From assembly GCA_958450325.1 (NCBI GenBank), contig OY288242.1, positions 22,946,474 through 23,010,473 on the forward strand: DNA of 64,000 bases, given 5' to 3'. This document shows positions 11,761 through 22,054 of this stretch, in pieces (the first letter of the stretch is position 1; each line of letters opens with the position of its first letter). A program made the translations under genes and the position numbers. This DNA is from Agrostemma githago. Taxonomy: Eukaryota > Streptophyta > Magnoliopsida > Caryophyllales > Caryophyllaceae. The notes under the pieces were generated by a model. That model had not been told where the DNA came from and made no database searches. It saw only the letters and a program-made list of their open reading frames with translations.

Positions 11761-12145
11761 TCAAAATGGAGGGAGTATATTTAGGGAATGATTTGTTGAC
11801 TTTTTTGAATGAGATTTGTTTGTTGGACAAGCTTCTATAAGCGAAATTGGCTGTTTTTTTGTGTCGGATTCGTCTTTGACCGGGTTTTGACCTGGTCGCC
11901 AAAAGACGGTTTTATTTCCGGTGTCGGTTTTAACCCAAATTAGTCTCATTTTATAGGAAACGACCCACTGGGCCTGGATTTGAGGTCGGTTTTGAGAGAT
12001 TTGCACTCCGCTAAATGCCCACGTCGGATACTATTGATTCTGAGTCCGTATTCGAGCGTATTAAGTCACGTTAGCGTCCGATCATCATCGGGTGTTTTGT
12101 CAGGAACTGCTATAAACACTAGCAGGCGAAATGCGGGTGTCTACA

Positions 12146-12397
12146 CCTCCTCATCCTCCGGTACAGGAACCATAACGTGAGCCCTCCTAGCAACCGTCTC
12201 CGGAAGTTTACGCTTCTTCACTCTATCAAATTCAGCCTCATTAATAGTCTCGGGATCGCGACGCTGAGACGAAATACTCCTAACTCTCCTGTGAATCCCT
12301 CGGGAAGTCAGCGAACAAGCCCCGACAACCTCCACACTAGCACTAGCACTAGCACTAGCACCAACCGAGGAAGTTCCCTCGGAACGTCCGGTACCAT
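12146..12397 (-). pseudogene. Tat-1 antisense PMD gene, exon 2 (5' piece)
   Basis: The frame reads DGTGRSEGTSS, an Ala/Ser repeat (ASASASAS), SLTSRGIHRRVRS, RVKKRKLPETVARRAH and PVPEDEEV. Across the solo LTR it continues in frame from 5007 leftwards (VYEDPEWARYWDGHQL) to the GTGAGT donor near 4910. Acceptor choice TAGAG before 12397 restores phase with the tiny first exon at 25570-25582. The N-terminal basic patch KKRK could be a nuclear signal. The solo LTR with CCTCC TSDs splits this exon. Confidence 0.6.
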
Positions 12398-12939
12398 CTC
12401 TAGCAGTAAACAAAACCAAAAACAAAAAAACATAACCCTAGTCAGGCTAAATCAGCTTAAACAGGTCAAAATAGGGTCAAAATTTTGGATAAGAATATCA
12501 AAATTCCAAGAAAGCCTCTAGCACACATTTTCTATCCCGGTCACAATGGAAGTGGTTTCGGGAAAATCCGGCATCATTACGGCACCTTTTGGTCCGTCTT
12601 AAGACACACAAAACCTTACGGAAGGTCCTAAAAGTCATCCTAGCCCATAAGAATCGACAAGAGAGCTACCCACATCCTCATAAACACTATTTGAACGAGA
12701 TTATGCAAAACAAATACGAGAATAATTGAGAAACGATCCTTAAACCTAGCATTACAAACACATCCCTTTAAGGAGCGATCATCGCACCTTGAGAACCTAT
12801 ATCAAGCTTATAACTACTACAACAAGCTCTAATCAACCCCAATTTAACAATGAAATTAAGCACAAGCATCGAAACTTAGTAGATAAAAAACACCCAAATT
12901 GATTTTCTAGGGTTTCAACAAAACCAACTCATAATTAAT
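12398..12939 (-). other. Tat-1 antisense gene intron 1 (left part) and L1 left TSD
   Basis: AT-rich sequence without credible ORF between the inferred exon 2 acceptor and the L1 insertion. AACTCATAATTAAT at 12926-12939 is repeated at 25513-25526 and is the L1 target-site duplication. Confidence 0.55.
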
Positions 12940-13053
12940 TGACCAAAAAGAAAAAAAGGGGAAGTATCATTATTCTATACATTAACTAAAAGGAAAAGAA
13001 AAAACCCTAGCGCCAGGCAAATTGCGGTGGTCTGAGAGGCGTTTCTTGCATCC

Positions 13054-13369
13054 ATGGCGAGAAATTCTGCCTCGAAAACGGCTGCCCTTCGTAACATTAC
13101 AAGGAGGAAGGGGACTACGACGGCAAAGATTCAGAACTCATCAAAGGAGAAGCAAGAGCAAGGCAGAAAACCTAGTGACGATGAAGCCCTAAAACATAAA
13201 AGTATACAATATATTATAGGAATTCCTGCGTTTAACTTGGAAGATGATGAAGAGGCAGTACAAGACGTTCTTGATAAGGAGGATGAAGGGGTGGGTCAGA
13301 AGGAAGACGATCAGATTGTGACCCAGGATATTGAAGAGAATGACGAGTGGTTCCAAGTGCATGGGAAGA
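13054..13369 (+). pseudogene. L1 ORF1, N-terminal part
   Basis: The ATG at 13054 opens a basic N-terminus (MARNSASKTAALRNITRRKG) followed by an acidic stretch (NLEDDEEAVQDV, KEDEGVG, IEENDEWF). At 13370 the LTR of element A begins. The reading frame resumes exactly at 21139 after the duplicated GAAGA, with codon phase preserved. The frame extension past 13369 to 13437 is translated LTR. ORF1 of plant L1s is an RNA-binding protein of the retrotransposition particle. Confidence 0.85.
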
Positions 13370-14872
13370 TGATGGTGGGATTTGTCGTGGATCCCACCGA
13401 TCAAATAAATAACCAACTAATCCTAGTAGGTAGCTAGGGTAAGTCGGGTCGAATCCACGGGGACGGTAAGAGTCGTCTAGACTAAGGTCGGCCCAAATAC
13501 TAGACTAAGTCAACGAGCTAAGCTAGAGAATGATAGGAGGGAGAGAAGGCTAGACTAAGACTAAGGAGAACAACTAAGGAAAACGGGCTAGGATTAGGTC
13601 GGGGTCAAAGGGGTAACGGAATGGTCAAGGAAGAGCTAGAGTGAAGGAGGTAGTAGGGTGATCTAGGTTGGTCCGGGCTCTCGCAACTTAGACCGACCTA
13701 GAGGTTCCTCATGGAACCCATCCGGCGACACACACAACAAAGAAAGACAAGAAAAACAAGCATTCCAACCTACTTAGTCATTCAAGCATTTCAACAAACA
13801 TGTAATATGCATCAACCAAGAGGAAACCCAAATCTTCCACCAATTCCTCCAACAAACCCTTAATCATCCAATTAACACCCTAATCACCTTACTAACCCTA
13901 GCAAGAACACTACTCTAACATCATCAAACTAATTCTAACAAGAACAAGAGAAATCAACACAAACATCAAAACATATATAAACAAACTAGTGAAAATGATG
14001 AACAACAATCAAAGATTAAAACTTGGAAGATTAAACATGAAAGATTAAAGGAAAAGAGAAAGGAAAGATTATACCAACTACAAAGGATGAAAAGGAGAAC
14101 ACTTGTATAGAAGAAAACCCAAATAATTCCTCCAAGGTTGTCAATCTTGGATGGATTCTTCAAGAGATCCAATAATACAAGATTAAACTAAGATTAACTA
14201 CTAATTACCGACTAATCTACACTAATCTAATCTACTCTAACCTAAAGTAGTCTAGGGTTTAGTGAGAAGTGAAGAACATAAGCCAAGAATCCTGTCTTAA
14301 TACAAGAGGGGGGGGGGGGGGGGGGGTATATATAGGGTTACAAATGGAAGGAAGAAGAAACAAAGTCACGCGGGCAGCAGCAGCACATTCCCGATCGGAA
14401 AGGGAAATCACGATCGGGTTTCTTCAACTTTCCCGATCGGGAATATGCCATCTTGATCGGGATTGCTCCACAGTAGCTACGCTTTTTGTGTTCCTCATCC
14501 CGATTGGGTTTGAGGCCTTCCCGATCGGGATGGGTCTTGTAGGCCTCCAATATGAACTTTTTGGTCCCTCCTTGCTTTTCATGGGCTTCCCATCAAATCT
14601 CGGGACTCGGGATCGGGTCTCGGAGGCTCGGGATTGGGTCCCAAGGTCTCGGGGTCGATTCCAAGGCATCGAATCTTCGTTCCTTTACTCCGTTGGCTCC
14701 AAAATGTGTATGTATAGAGTCGAAATCGCTCCAACTCTTCCAAATCGGTCTCGGGAACCTGAAACGAACTAAAGGAAGCATAAGAAGCCCCTAAACAGCT
14801 CCCAAGGAGCGATTCTACAAGGAAAATGGGACCAAAACACTACAAAATAGGCACTACAAACCACACTTATCA
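13370..14872 (-). repeat. Element A left (3') LTR, 1503 bp
   Basis: Plus strand runs TGATGGTGGGATT to CACACTTATCA. It contains a run of 19 G (14308-14326) beside TATATATA (about 14327-14335) and a CCCGATCGGG-type array. Its last 280 bases closely match, in reverse complement, the LTR starting at 63739, but differ strongly from the right LTR of the same element. Confidence 0.88.
14386..14545. repeat. Palindrome array, CCCGATCGGG type, in element A left LTR
   Basis: Six copies or near-copies of a CGATCGGG core spaced about 25-30 bases: four, then a spacer with CCACAGTAGC, then two. On the minus strand the array lies just upstream of the TATA-like element near 14330. Confidence 0.85.
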
Positions 14873-14887
14873 ACTCCCCCACACTTA
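14873..14887 (-). promoter_or_regulatory. Polypurine tract of element A
   Basis: ACTCCCCCACACTTA is, on the minus strand, AAGTGTGGGGGAGT directly abutting TGATAAG of the 3' LTR, the position of the plus-strand primer. The same sequence is present at 39871 (inner) and 49542 (outer). Confidence 0.85.
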
Positions 14888-15529
14888 ACCCTTACTCGCC
14901 CTCGAGTAAGCGCATACTAACTACTATACTAGCCGAATGGGTATTAGCGCACCCTACGCCCTTTCAACTCACGCGAGTAAACTTAGAGGAAAACTGCACC
15001 CCGCAAGGCAAGTGGGGTCTTGCGACAAAACTGTGGATGCAACCGGACACATAACACGTAAAAAAACAAACACACAAACAAACACACAAAAGGTTGCACC
15101 CAAAAGAAAAGAAATACCGCTTCCCTCAAACAAGCGGTGAAAGAAGCACCGGTTTAGGACTCAAGGCAAGTGACAACGTTCCCAAGCTAGCAATACAAAC
15201 CAAGGTGGACTAAACCCTAATAGTATGACGATAAAGCAACAAAAACGTTGGTAACTTACCTAGGTCCTCCTAACTTTCTAAAAACGTACTACGGGATGAT
15301 CGGCGGAGTGGGAAGTGATGATCCACGGTGTTAGTCGACACTGTAGGTAAGTGAGACCCCGCCCCCTTTAGCAAAGAGCCAAGAGGGTCGTCCCATGTCC
15401 AAAACCGCCTAACTAGTCCAAGTAAAAAGGTGGAAATATGCAAAATGAGGGAAGACCGACTAATGCCGCTATCATCTTTCCTCGGGAATCGGTACTTTGG
15501 TAGGCTCTTCACGGCAAAAGTCGGAAAAA

Positions 15530-15770
15530 GGCTTATTTTTGTGGGGATATAATCTTTTTGTGAGACGATTTTCTTTTGGCATTTTCTCTTTTCTTTTGCA
15601 TTTATGCTTTGTTTGTTGCCATGCCATTTCTTTTTCTTCTTTTCTATTTTCTTTTTGGCTTTTGTACCTTTTCTTTTTCTTCTTTCTTTTCTTTCTTTCA
15701 TTTTTCTTTCTTTTCTTTTCTTTGCCCTTTTTTTTGGCAAGATTTGGCTTTTTGGCATTTCTTGACAATT
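15530..15770 (-). repeat. Long A/G-rich tract of element A
   Basis: About 240 bases are almost all T/C on the plus strand, hence A/G in element orientation, with TTTTCTTTTC-type runs. The Lys/Glu-rich frames across it are compositional. Equivalent tracts at the same relative place occur in inner (about 40560-40735) and outer (about 50220-50380). Confidence 0.8.
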
Positions 15771-16621
15771 AAGAAAGAGAGAAATCAACACTTTGCAATT
15801 TATTGTGTGGATATGTGTAGGAGGTAGGGTAATGGGTATGTCGGGGTTGCGCATCCCCTTCAAACCCACAAAAAGTGGAGAACTTGGACTAATCAAACGA
15901 TCCTAGACACGGTCACCTAAGGGACGGGACTCGACAACCAAGGCCTTTTCACACCGTGGGTGGTCAAAATGGTCAAAATGCAAATCCCGTAGTAAATCCC
16001 TAGTAAGCTAGGTGGACTCAAGGTAAAGGACCAACGAATTCATTGATTTAGGGTCATTCTACTAGACTAAAGTCCAAGACTCGATTTACACTACTACAAA
16101 AGGAAAGTAGACACTCGCACACTAGCCTCTAAACCGGGTTTTCAAAAACGGTTTACACACAAGACACACAACAAAACACAAAACAAGGACTCAACGAAAA
16201 CGAAAGAAAAAGAAACAAAAGCAACAAAACAAGAACAACACAAAACGAACACATACATAACACAAACACCACCCCTAGCTTCCAAACAAATCACCAAATC
16301 ACCCACAAACTTTACAAAGCTCCACCCGAGCACACAACATCACAATCTCCTCCAAACTCCGCGAGAGATAAAGAAGAAAAAGGGATAAGATGTTACCGGT
16401 AGTCTTGAAAGCTCTCCAAAGCTAGCGGTGATTTAAGCAACCTATAAGGAAAGAGGAGGCAAAACACACACAATACAACAAATACACGACACAAAGACAC
16501 AAAAGGAAAACACACAAAAGGAAAATCTTTTTGATTTTTGTGAAAATTTTTCAAATTTTTAGGGTTTTTAAAGATTTTTCGAAAAACTACAAAAAATAAA
16601 GCTAACTATGCTAGAATAACA

Positions 16622-16680
16622 CTCCCCACACTTAAACCGAGCCATGTCCTCATGCTCGATCGTAGTGTGCGGAGAGACAA
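16622..16680 (-). promoter_or_regulatory. Internal polypurine-tract-like site of element A
   Basis: CTCCCCACACTTAAACCGAG (16622) followed by TCCTCATGCTCGATCG closely resembles the 3' PPT region (CTCCCCCACACTTAACCC then CTCGCCCTCGAG). It is conserved in inner (41610) and outer (51232). It could act as a central PPT; no function is shown. Confidence 0.5.
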
Positions 16681-17343
16681 AAGAAAAAGAAAAGAAATTA
16701 CGAAAATAAAGCTAAAAATCAAAAAGTGGAGAAAAAGGTAGAAGGTGTCCGGCCGGGGTGTAATCAAGTCACCATGGGCCGAGACAAGAAAAAGATATGG
16801 ATGGGGGAAGAAAATAAAAGGAAGGAAATAAAAGGAAATGGGAGGGGAGGGCTAGGTGTAATCAAGTCACCTAGCCCGGATTCCGCCTAAATCCGACTAA
16901 ATCCTCAAAAAGGAAGAGTGAAAAGCTTGTAAAATTTGGATTTTGAAAGTGACTCTCGATGTAGTCACATCATCGAGAGTCGGGAGCAACCACTACCAAG
17001 GCGTCGAAGGCCACTAAGGTACCATGACTCAAGGGGAAGGGGATAAACAAGGGGAAAACAAGCAATAAAAAAAACGGAAAAGAAAGGATAGTTGCCATAC
17101 CGCCCGGATAGCAACTCACTCTCTCCATCGTCTCAATGATCAATAAAGGCACTTGCTTGTTGTAGTCATTGTCATCCTTCTTCAAGCTTGATAGAACCGC
17201 ATGGTAAAGGTAGTAATGGTGCGAGGGGGTGGGATTTGATGTGAATACCGGTCTAAAGTAGATTGAAAATGAAGTGAGGATATGAAAATGAAGAATGTGG
17301 GTGGTATGATATGAGCAAGGAAGGTAGGGAGGTTGGGTGGGGG

Positions 17344-17580
17344 TATATAATGGTTGGGTGGGCTTGAATGTCGAAGAAGAGGCACCAAAAAGGAGTAGGG
17401 GATCATCCCGGTCGGGATGGATGATCCCGGTCGGGTTGATAAACCCTTCCCGGTCGGGAAGCCTCCTTCCCGATCGGGATGACACTCCAGTGAACTCGAT
17501 TTTTGGCACCCTCATCCCGATCGGGATGGCCCCATCCCGGTCGGGACGACACACCCTTCCCGGTCGGGAAGGGTCTTCAT
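17344..17580. promoter_or_regulatory. Internal promoter-like module of element A: TATA plus palindrome array
   Basis: TATATAA at 17344-17350 beside a G-rich stretch is followed at about 17400-17575 by seven palindromes of the form CCCGGTCGGG or CCCGATCGGG in groups split by ACTCCAGTGAAC. The arrangement copies the LTR promoter (TATA, array, CAGTG spacer) but sits between the ORFs and the 3' end of the internal domain. The TATA motif can be read on either strand, so direction is uncertain. Confidence 0.55.
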
Positions 17581-17882
17581 GACTCCCATGACCCCAAAAA
17601 CCGGCTCCCTTGCTCACGATCCAAGCTCTATCACTAATCACTCCTTTCTAGGAGTCACCTTCACTTCACCTATCACAATAAACTCAAAGTACACATCAAA
17701 TTCACTTCCTCACATCGCTCATCAAAATACCAAAACAATTACAAGAATCCCACAAAAACAAACAAAATCAAGAGATAAAACACACAAATACAAGCACAAG
17801 TATCCTAAAGAGAAGAGGAGGGGAATATACAACATGACGGTTCTTTAGGAACTCCGTCAAACCGAGGATGGTGGACTCTTCT

Positions 17883-18599
17883 TCAACCGTAGCCCTGAAG
17901 GGCATGGAGGAGCAAGTCGAACGCGCTACCGACATCATAATGAAGGCCCAAGAAGCGCTCGAGCCTAGCTAACCTCCACGGCCTCCAAGGAGGAGGCAAG
18001 AAGTAGGAATCAAAAGACCCATCATCATCAATCATGTCATCTCCGGGGTCTATCCATCCCACAAGCTTCACCGACCTCTTCCTCCCTAGGCATCGCCTCC
18101 AATCACAAGCAAGCTTCATCTCCAAGAAACAAGGCACAAAAAGCGGTTTTGGCCTCATCTCCTCGATACACACCCCCACACTTTCCTCAAGTTGTGGTTC
18201 CCCATCTTCATCACTCGGCCCCACATCATCTTGGAGGAGAGGATCGAAACTTCTATCGGCGGTTTCAATCTCTTCCAAGTCATTGTTTGGTTCACTAGCT
18301 AGGGGCTCTTGATGCTTATCCACATTCTCGGACAAGGGCAACTCGAGGATAACAACTTCACCCAACAACTTCACAAACTCTACCAAACCATCCAACTCAC
18401 CATCCTCCTCCAATTCCTCACCAATGTTGCCTTCACCAAGGGTCATCTCCTCATTCGTCACTTTTTGGGTAGACGATTGAGGTTCTTCAAAGCAAACCTC
18501 TCCTCCAAAGGGAACTACATCGGCGGCTTCATGGTTAGGTTGCTCCTCTCTCTCAAGTGGGCACCCTTCATCTAATTGCGATGTTCGGGATAAATACAT
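17883..18599 (-). CDS. Element A ORF2, uncharacterised acidic protein (238 aa)
   Basis: No family is recognised. The N-terminal two thirds is Glu/Asp-rich (EELEEDGELDGL, DDVGPSDEDGEPQLEE); a conserved C-terminal block reads RRCLGRKRSVKLVGWIDP and is followed by DVGSAFDLLLHALQGYG. The same block occurs in outer (CLGRKRSLKIVGWKDP at 52769-53284), so the region has been under some constraint. It follows ORF1 by 23 bases in element order. No protease, RT or integrase motif is present. It might be a divergent gag-associated or accessory protein; inner has lost it entirely. Confidence 0.55.
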   Translation of the reverse strand: MYLSRTSQLDEGCPLEREEQPNHEAADVVPFGGEVCFEEPQSSTQKVTNEEMTLGEGNIGEELEEDGELDGLVEFVKLLGEVVILELPLSENVDKHQEPLASEPNNDLEEIETADRSFDPLLQDDVGPSDEDGEPQLEESVGVCIEEMRPKPLFVPCFLEMKLACDWRRCLGRKRSVKLVGWIDPGDDMIDDDGSFDSYFLPPPWRPWRLARLERFLGLHYDVGSAFDLLLHALQGYG

Positions 18600-18622
18600 T
18601 ACGGTTTGAACCGATAATGCAT

Positions 18623-19288
18623 TTAATCGGCATCAAACGCCTCGTTTTCCTTCCTATATTGGGCCAAGAATTCATCTTGATCCTTTTGCATTTGGATGGC
18701 CATTTCTTGTTGGTTCTTTTGCAATTGAAGAAGTGAATGATACAACTCCAAGTTTGACGATTGGTGGTCATTGGGGTCTTGTAAAACTCCTTGATAATCT
18801 TGATAATCTTGACGATAATCTTGATAATCTTGATTAAACATGGTGTCTTGATGATGCCCAAGGGGTGGGGCATCATATTGTTGGTAGTGAGGTTGAGGTG
18901 ATTGGTAGTATTGTGGGTCATGGGGTTCATATTGTGGTTGGGGTGGAGGGTAATATGGTGGGTCTTGGGGAAATTGGCTTCCATACGGTGAATCTTGATT
19001 GAACATGGTGGGTTCACAATCATAGCTTGAGTAATAGTCACCATGATCGTAGGATTGGTAATCGTTCACTTGTTGGTAGCCATTTTCATATTCTTGAAGA
19101 TTATACCCTTCTTGATTACCCCAAGAAGCTTGATAGTGATAGGGGGACGTCATGTCACACCCTTGGTTCATGGAAGAAGAGGGGTAGCTCATATCGGCTC
19201 CCGAGTGTGTGGAGTTTAGATCAAACCCCATGCTCGCTCGAAAATCGTAGCTCATACCCGGTTGGAAACCACTCATTCTAGCAACCAT
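18623..19288 (-). CDS. Element A ORF1, Tyr/Pro/Gln-rich protein (221 aa)
   Basis: First ORF after the PBS. Low-complexity, with QDPPYYPPPQPQYEPHDPQ and repeated YQDYRQDYQDYQG, ending in a Gln/Lys-rich helix-like segment (LYHSLLQLQKNQQEMAIQ). The order is retained with frameshifts in inner (43118-43474) and outer (53833-54234). No capsid, zinc-knuckle or enzyme motif is seen. Position argues for a gag-like or RNA-binding structural role; composition suggests a disordered protein. Confidence 0.55.
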   Translation of the reverse strand: MVARMSGFQPGMSYDFRASMGFDLNSTHSGADMSYPSSSMNQGCDMTSPYHYQASWGNQEGYNLQEYENGYQQVNDYQSYDHGDYYSSYDCEPTMFNQDSPYGSQFPQDPPYYPPPQPQYEPHDPQYYQSPQPHYQQYDAPPLGHHQDTMFNQDYQDYRQDYQDYQGVLQDPNDHQSSNLELYHSLLQLQKNQQEMAIQMQKDQDEFLAQYRKENEAFDAD

Positions 19289-19510
19289 TCGTTAAAGCGG
19301 CTCTAAGTTGCAAGAAGAAGATAATCACCACCTCTAAGCACAAACTGTAGACTAAGAACAAACGTGAGAGGTCTAGTGCTTTTTGGGAACTAGACAAGAG
19401 AGAAATAAACCACACACACAGAAGAAGCAAGGTAACAAAAAGAAAAAAGGAAAACACAAACAGAAAGACTAAGTCAAGCAAATAGGAAAACAAAGTCCAA
19501 ACTAGCACCG

Positions 19511-19528
19511 TCCCCGACAACGGCGCCA
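19511..19528 (-). promoter_or_regulatory. Primer binding site of element A (tRNA-Asp type)
   Basis: TCCCCGACAACGGCGCCA, three bases from the right LTR, equals the 3' end of plant tRNA-Asp (CCCCGGCAACGGCG plus CCA) with one mismatch; the minus strand is the complement that binds the tRNA. This is the arrangement known in Athila-type elements. Confidence 0.85.
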
Positions 19529-19531
19529 AAT

Positions 19532-21133
19532 TGATGGGTAGATTTGTCGTCGATCCTACACCAATTAAACTAACTATCCTAACTAGTAGCTAGGGGCAAG
19601 TCGGGTCGGTCCACGAAGACGGTAGAGAAAAGACTAGAGTATGCTTAGGTTTAAGACAGAGTCACAAGAAACAATGAGGGAAGATATTTTCTTTTGAGTT
19701 TGGATAAGACTAGAAACTAAGTTAAACAAAACTAAATGATTCGAATAGGAATGAACTAAAGCAAACAACTATAACAATATCTAAAATGGAGACGAAATCA
19801 AATAGGTAAAGGATTAGGGTTAGATCGAGTTCATAGACGTAATAGGCTAAGGGAAAACGAGGATCAAAGTGTCATCTAATCACTAAGGCAAGCTCGTGCT
19901 CTCGCAACTAAACGAGCCCAACGATTCATGCAATTGAACACCCAAAACATGAAAAGTTCACCACAAGTCAAGCAAACATCAAGAGGGAAGTAACAAGTAG
20001 AGTAGTATGGTCACTACCACCCTAACAAGCAATTTATCAAACACCCAACATGCAAAACTAGTGACAAGCAATAAAGACTCAACTTTTAACCATGCTTAAC
20101 CTTAATCACCCATAATTAACGTCTAATCCCTCTACTAACCCCACAAAAAGTCTACTCACTCATGACTAAACTAATACTAACATAACCAAAGGAAAATAAC
20201 ACAAAAGCTAAATCATTCATTATGCAAGATAAACAAGATAAACAATATTCAAGAGATAAAGATTGAAACTTTAATGAATAACTAAGAATAAAAGGAAAGA
20301 GATTAAGGAAATTATACCAACACAAATATGAAATGGAAAGATTGAAACTTTGCATAAAATCCAACCCCAAAAGATGTTCAAAGTTGTCAAGATTGAAACA
20401 TCTAATACAAGCCTTCAAGTATCCAAAGTATCAACTAAGATTACCACTAGATTAATGCTAAGTAGGAAGTAATTAAGGAGAGTTTTGAACTAAGGTTTAT
20501 CTAAGAGGCACTATTTCTCTCTAGGGTTTTGTGCCTACAAAATATTACAATTCAAGAGGAGTATTTATAGGGTTCCGTAAGTGAGAGGAATAAAAGAAGG
20601 AGGCGGAACAGAGACTGGGTCATTCCTGATCGGGAATGGGAAATCCCGATCGGGAAGAAATGATGGTCCCGATCGGGAATATGGGATCCCGATCGGGACG
20701 GCTTCACAGTGAGCGCCTCCCTTGCTCCACCTTTCCCGATCGGGAGGGCCTTATCCCGATCGGGATACTTCCTCTTTCCCGATCGGGAATATGGGATCCC
20801 GGTCGGGAATGCTTGACAGTGAGTAGCTATTCTTGCACTTCATTCCTGATCGGGTTCACGAATTCCCGATCGGGATGAGTCTTGTTTAACTCTTCCTCGA
20901 CTCTTTGTCGATGCTCGGAGCTCGGGGAGTCGCCGAATCATCGTTGCTTCTCCTCTTGGGTTCCATACGTGTCGGAAACGAGTTGAATCGTTCCGTTTCT
21001 TCGAGATGACCCCTAGGAACCTGAAATAATCTAGAAGAAGCATAAGTCATCCCTAAAACTGCCCTAAGGAGCGATTTCAGCAGCGAAAACGAGACTAAAT
21101 ACAAGAAATAAACACTACAAAACGCACTTATCA
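19532..21133 (-). repeat. Element A right (5') LTR, 1602 bp
   Basis: Plus strand runs TGATGGGTAGATTTG to CGCACTTATCA, followed by the TSD GAAGA. It contains CCCGATCGGG-type palindromes at about 20625-20880. By eye its sequence is far from the left LTR over the whole length (for example the last 250 bases), and nearer to the LTRs of inner. Confidence 0.85.
20625..20880. repeat. Palindrome array, CCCGATCGGG type, in element A right LTR
   Basis: Ten copies or near-copies of ATTCCCGATCGGGAA-like palindromes occur in groups of about four, separated by CACAGTGAG and ACAGTGAG spacers. TATTTATAGGG at 20560-20570 is the adjacent TATA (TATAAATA on the minus strand). Confidence 0.88.
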
Positions 21134-21138
21134 GAAGA

Positions 21139-22054
21139 AAATCATGCAAGTGATTGAAGATGACGAGGAACCAATGGTAACTTTGGAAGCAGAGGACGTT
21201 ATGGATGACTTAGAATATTGGAAACAGGCCGTCTATGGCTTCGTTTTGGGTGCTAATCCGCCATTGACTGCCATGGAAGGTTATTTACGTAGAATATGGA
21301 GTAAGCATAAGATAGACAAAATTTGCTTCCTTCCAAATGGAGTTTTTTGGTGAGATTTGCTACAAAAGAAACTCACGACCAGGTTTTGAAGGCAGGCCAT
21401 TATCTCTTTGATAGTAAACCTGTTATAATCAAACCTTGGTCGGAAGATGTAGATCTTGAGAAAGAGGAAGTGAAGAGCGTTCCAGCATGGATAAGATTGC
21501 ATAATCTACCATTAAAATTCTGGGGTCACAGCCTCCCTAAGCTTGCAGGGGCAATAGGGATGTTCATAAAGAATGATTCGGCAACTAAAGAGAAAACCAG
21601 ATTGGGCTATGCAAGAGTTATGGTGGAATTGAAGGTTGACCAAAAGTTTCCTCCGATGCTTAAGTTCTTGGATGAAAAACAACAAATGCAGGAAATTGAG
21701 GTAGAATATGAGTCGAAGCCGGTGACTTGTCAGGCTTGTAAGAAGCTTGGCCATGAGAAGAACAAATGTATTGGATTAGCTAACAAGAATAAACAATCTG
21801 CTGCCCCAAGAGTGGTGCAAAAGGAGTGGAGAAAGGTGGAGAAATCTATTATCCCAAAGAGCAAAGAGGTAAACCCAAACCTAAACTATAAAGTGACTGA
21901 GGTTGGCAAAGAGGTGATAATTCCAATAAATGAATTTATTCAAGAGAACTGTCAGACCCCGGTTCAAAAGAAAGGGACCTATGCGACTGTTCTACGTTCT
22001 AGTAGTGGTAGTCCTAGTTCAACAGGCTACATTAACCCTATTATATCTCAATGA
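21139..22054 (+). pseudogene. L1 ORF1, C-terminal part: DUF4283 and zinc knuckle
   Basis: Continues ORF1 in phase from 13369. The DUF4283-like domain (YWKQAVYGFVLGANPP through AWIRLHNLPLKFW) is followed by CQACKKLGHEKNKC, a C-x2-C-x4-H-x4-C zinc knuckle near the middle, and a basic tail ending NPIISQ. A one-base loss in a T-run at about 21345-21350 (six T where seven restore the frame) shifts the frame; this could be mutation or a sequencing error. The ORF overlaps the ORF2 start by a few bases. Confidence 0.88.

Larger units (their letters stand above)
13370..21133 (-). mobile_element. Element A: non-autonomous Athila-like LTR retrotransposon with unequal LTRs
   Basis: A complete insertion with TSD GAAGA (13365-13369 and 21134-21138) in L1 ORF1. 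Left LTR 13370-14872, PPT 14873-14887, internal domain 4.66 kb, tRNA-Asp PBS 19511-19528, right LTR 19532-21133. Orientation is minus (PBS beside the right LTR). The internal domain has two uncharacterised ORFs near the PBS and about 3 kb of non-coding sequence including an A/G-rich tract, but no protease, RT or integrase, so it is LARD-like and must use another element's proteins. The two LTRs belong to visibly different subfamilies, which one round of reverse transcription should not produce. Confidence 0.9.

Noticed and set aside
11339..11902. 187-aa minus-strand ORF (MATRSKPGQRR...)
   Set aside because: It lies across the solo LTR promoter and palindrome array and has no relative beyond LTR sequence.
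13370..13437. C-terminus of L1 ORF1 (VGFVVDPTDQIN...)
   Set aside because: This is read-through into the inserted LTR; the true continuation starts at 21139.
14386..14545. CRISPR-like array of palindromic repeats with 15-25 base spacers
   Set aside because: Repeats are degenerate, few, lie inside eukaryotic LTR promoters and recur in sister LTRs with the same spacers; no cas genes.
15270..15896. Lys/Glu-rich ORFs resembling basic nuclear proteins
   Set aside because: They translate an A/G-rich tract in both frames; the same occurs in the homologous tracts at 40560 and 50220.
18568..19044. Minus-strand ORF of 158 aa rich in His, Met and Thr
   Set aside because: It is an overlapping frame of the Tyr/Pro/Gln-rich ORF1, whose order is conserved in inner and outer.
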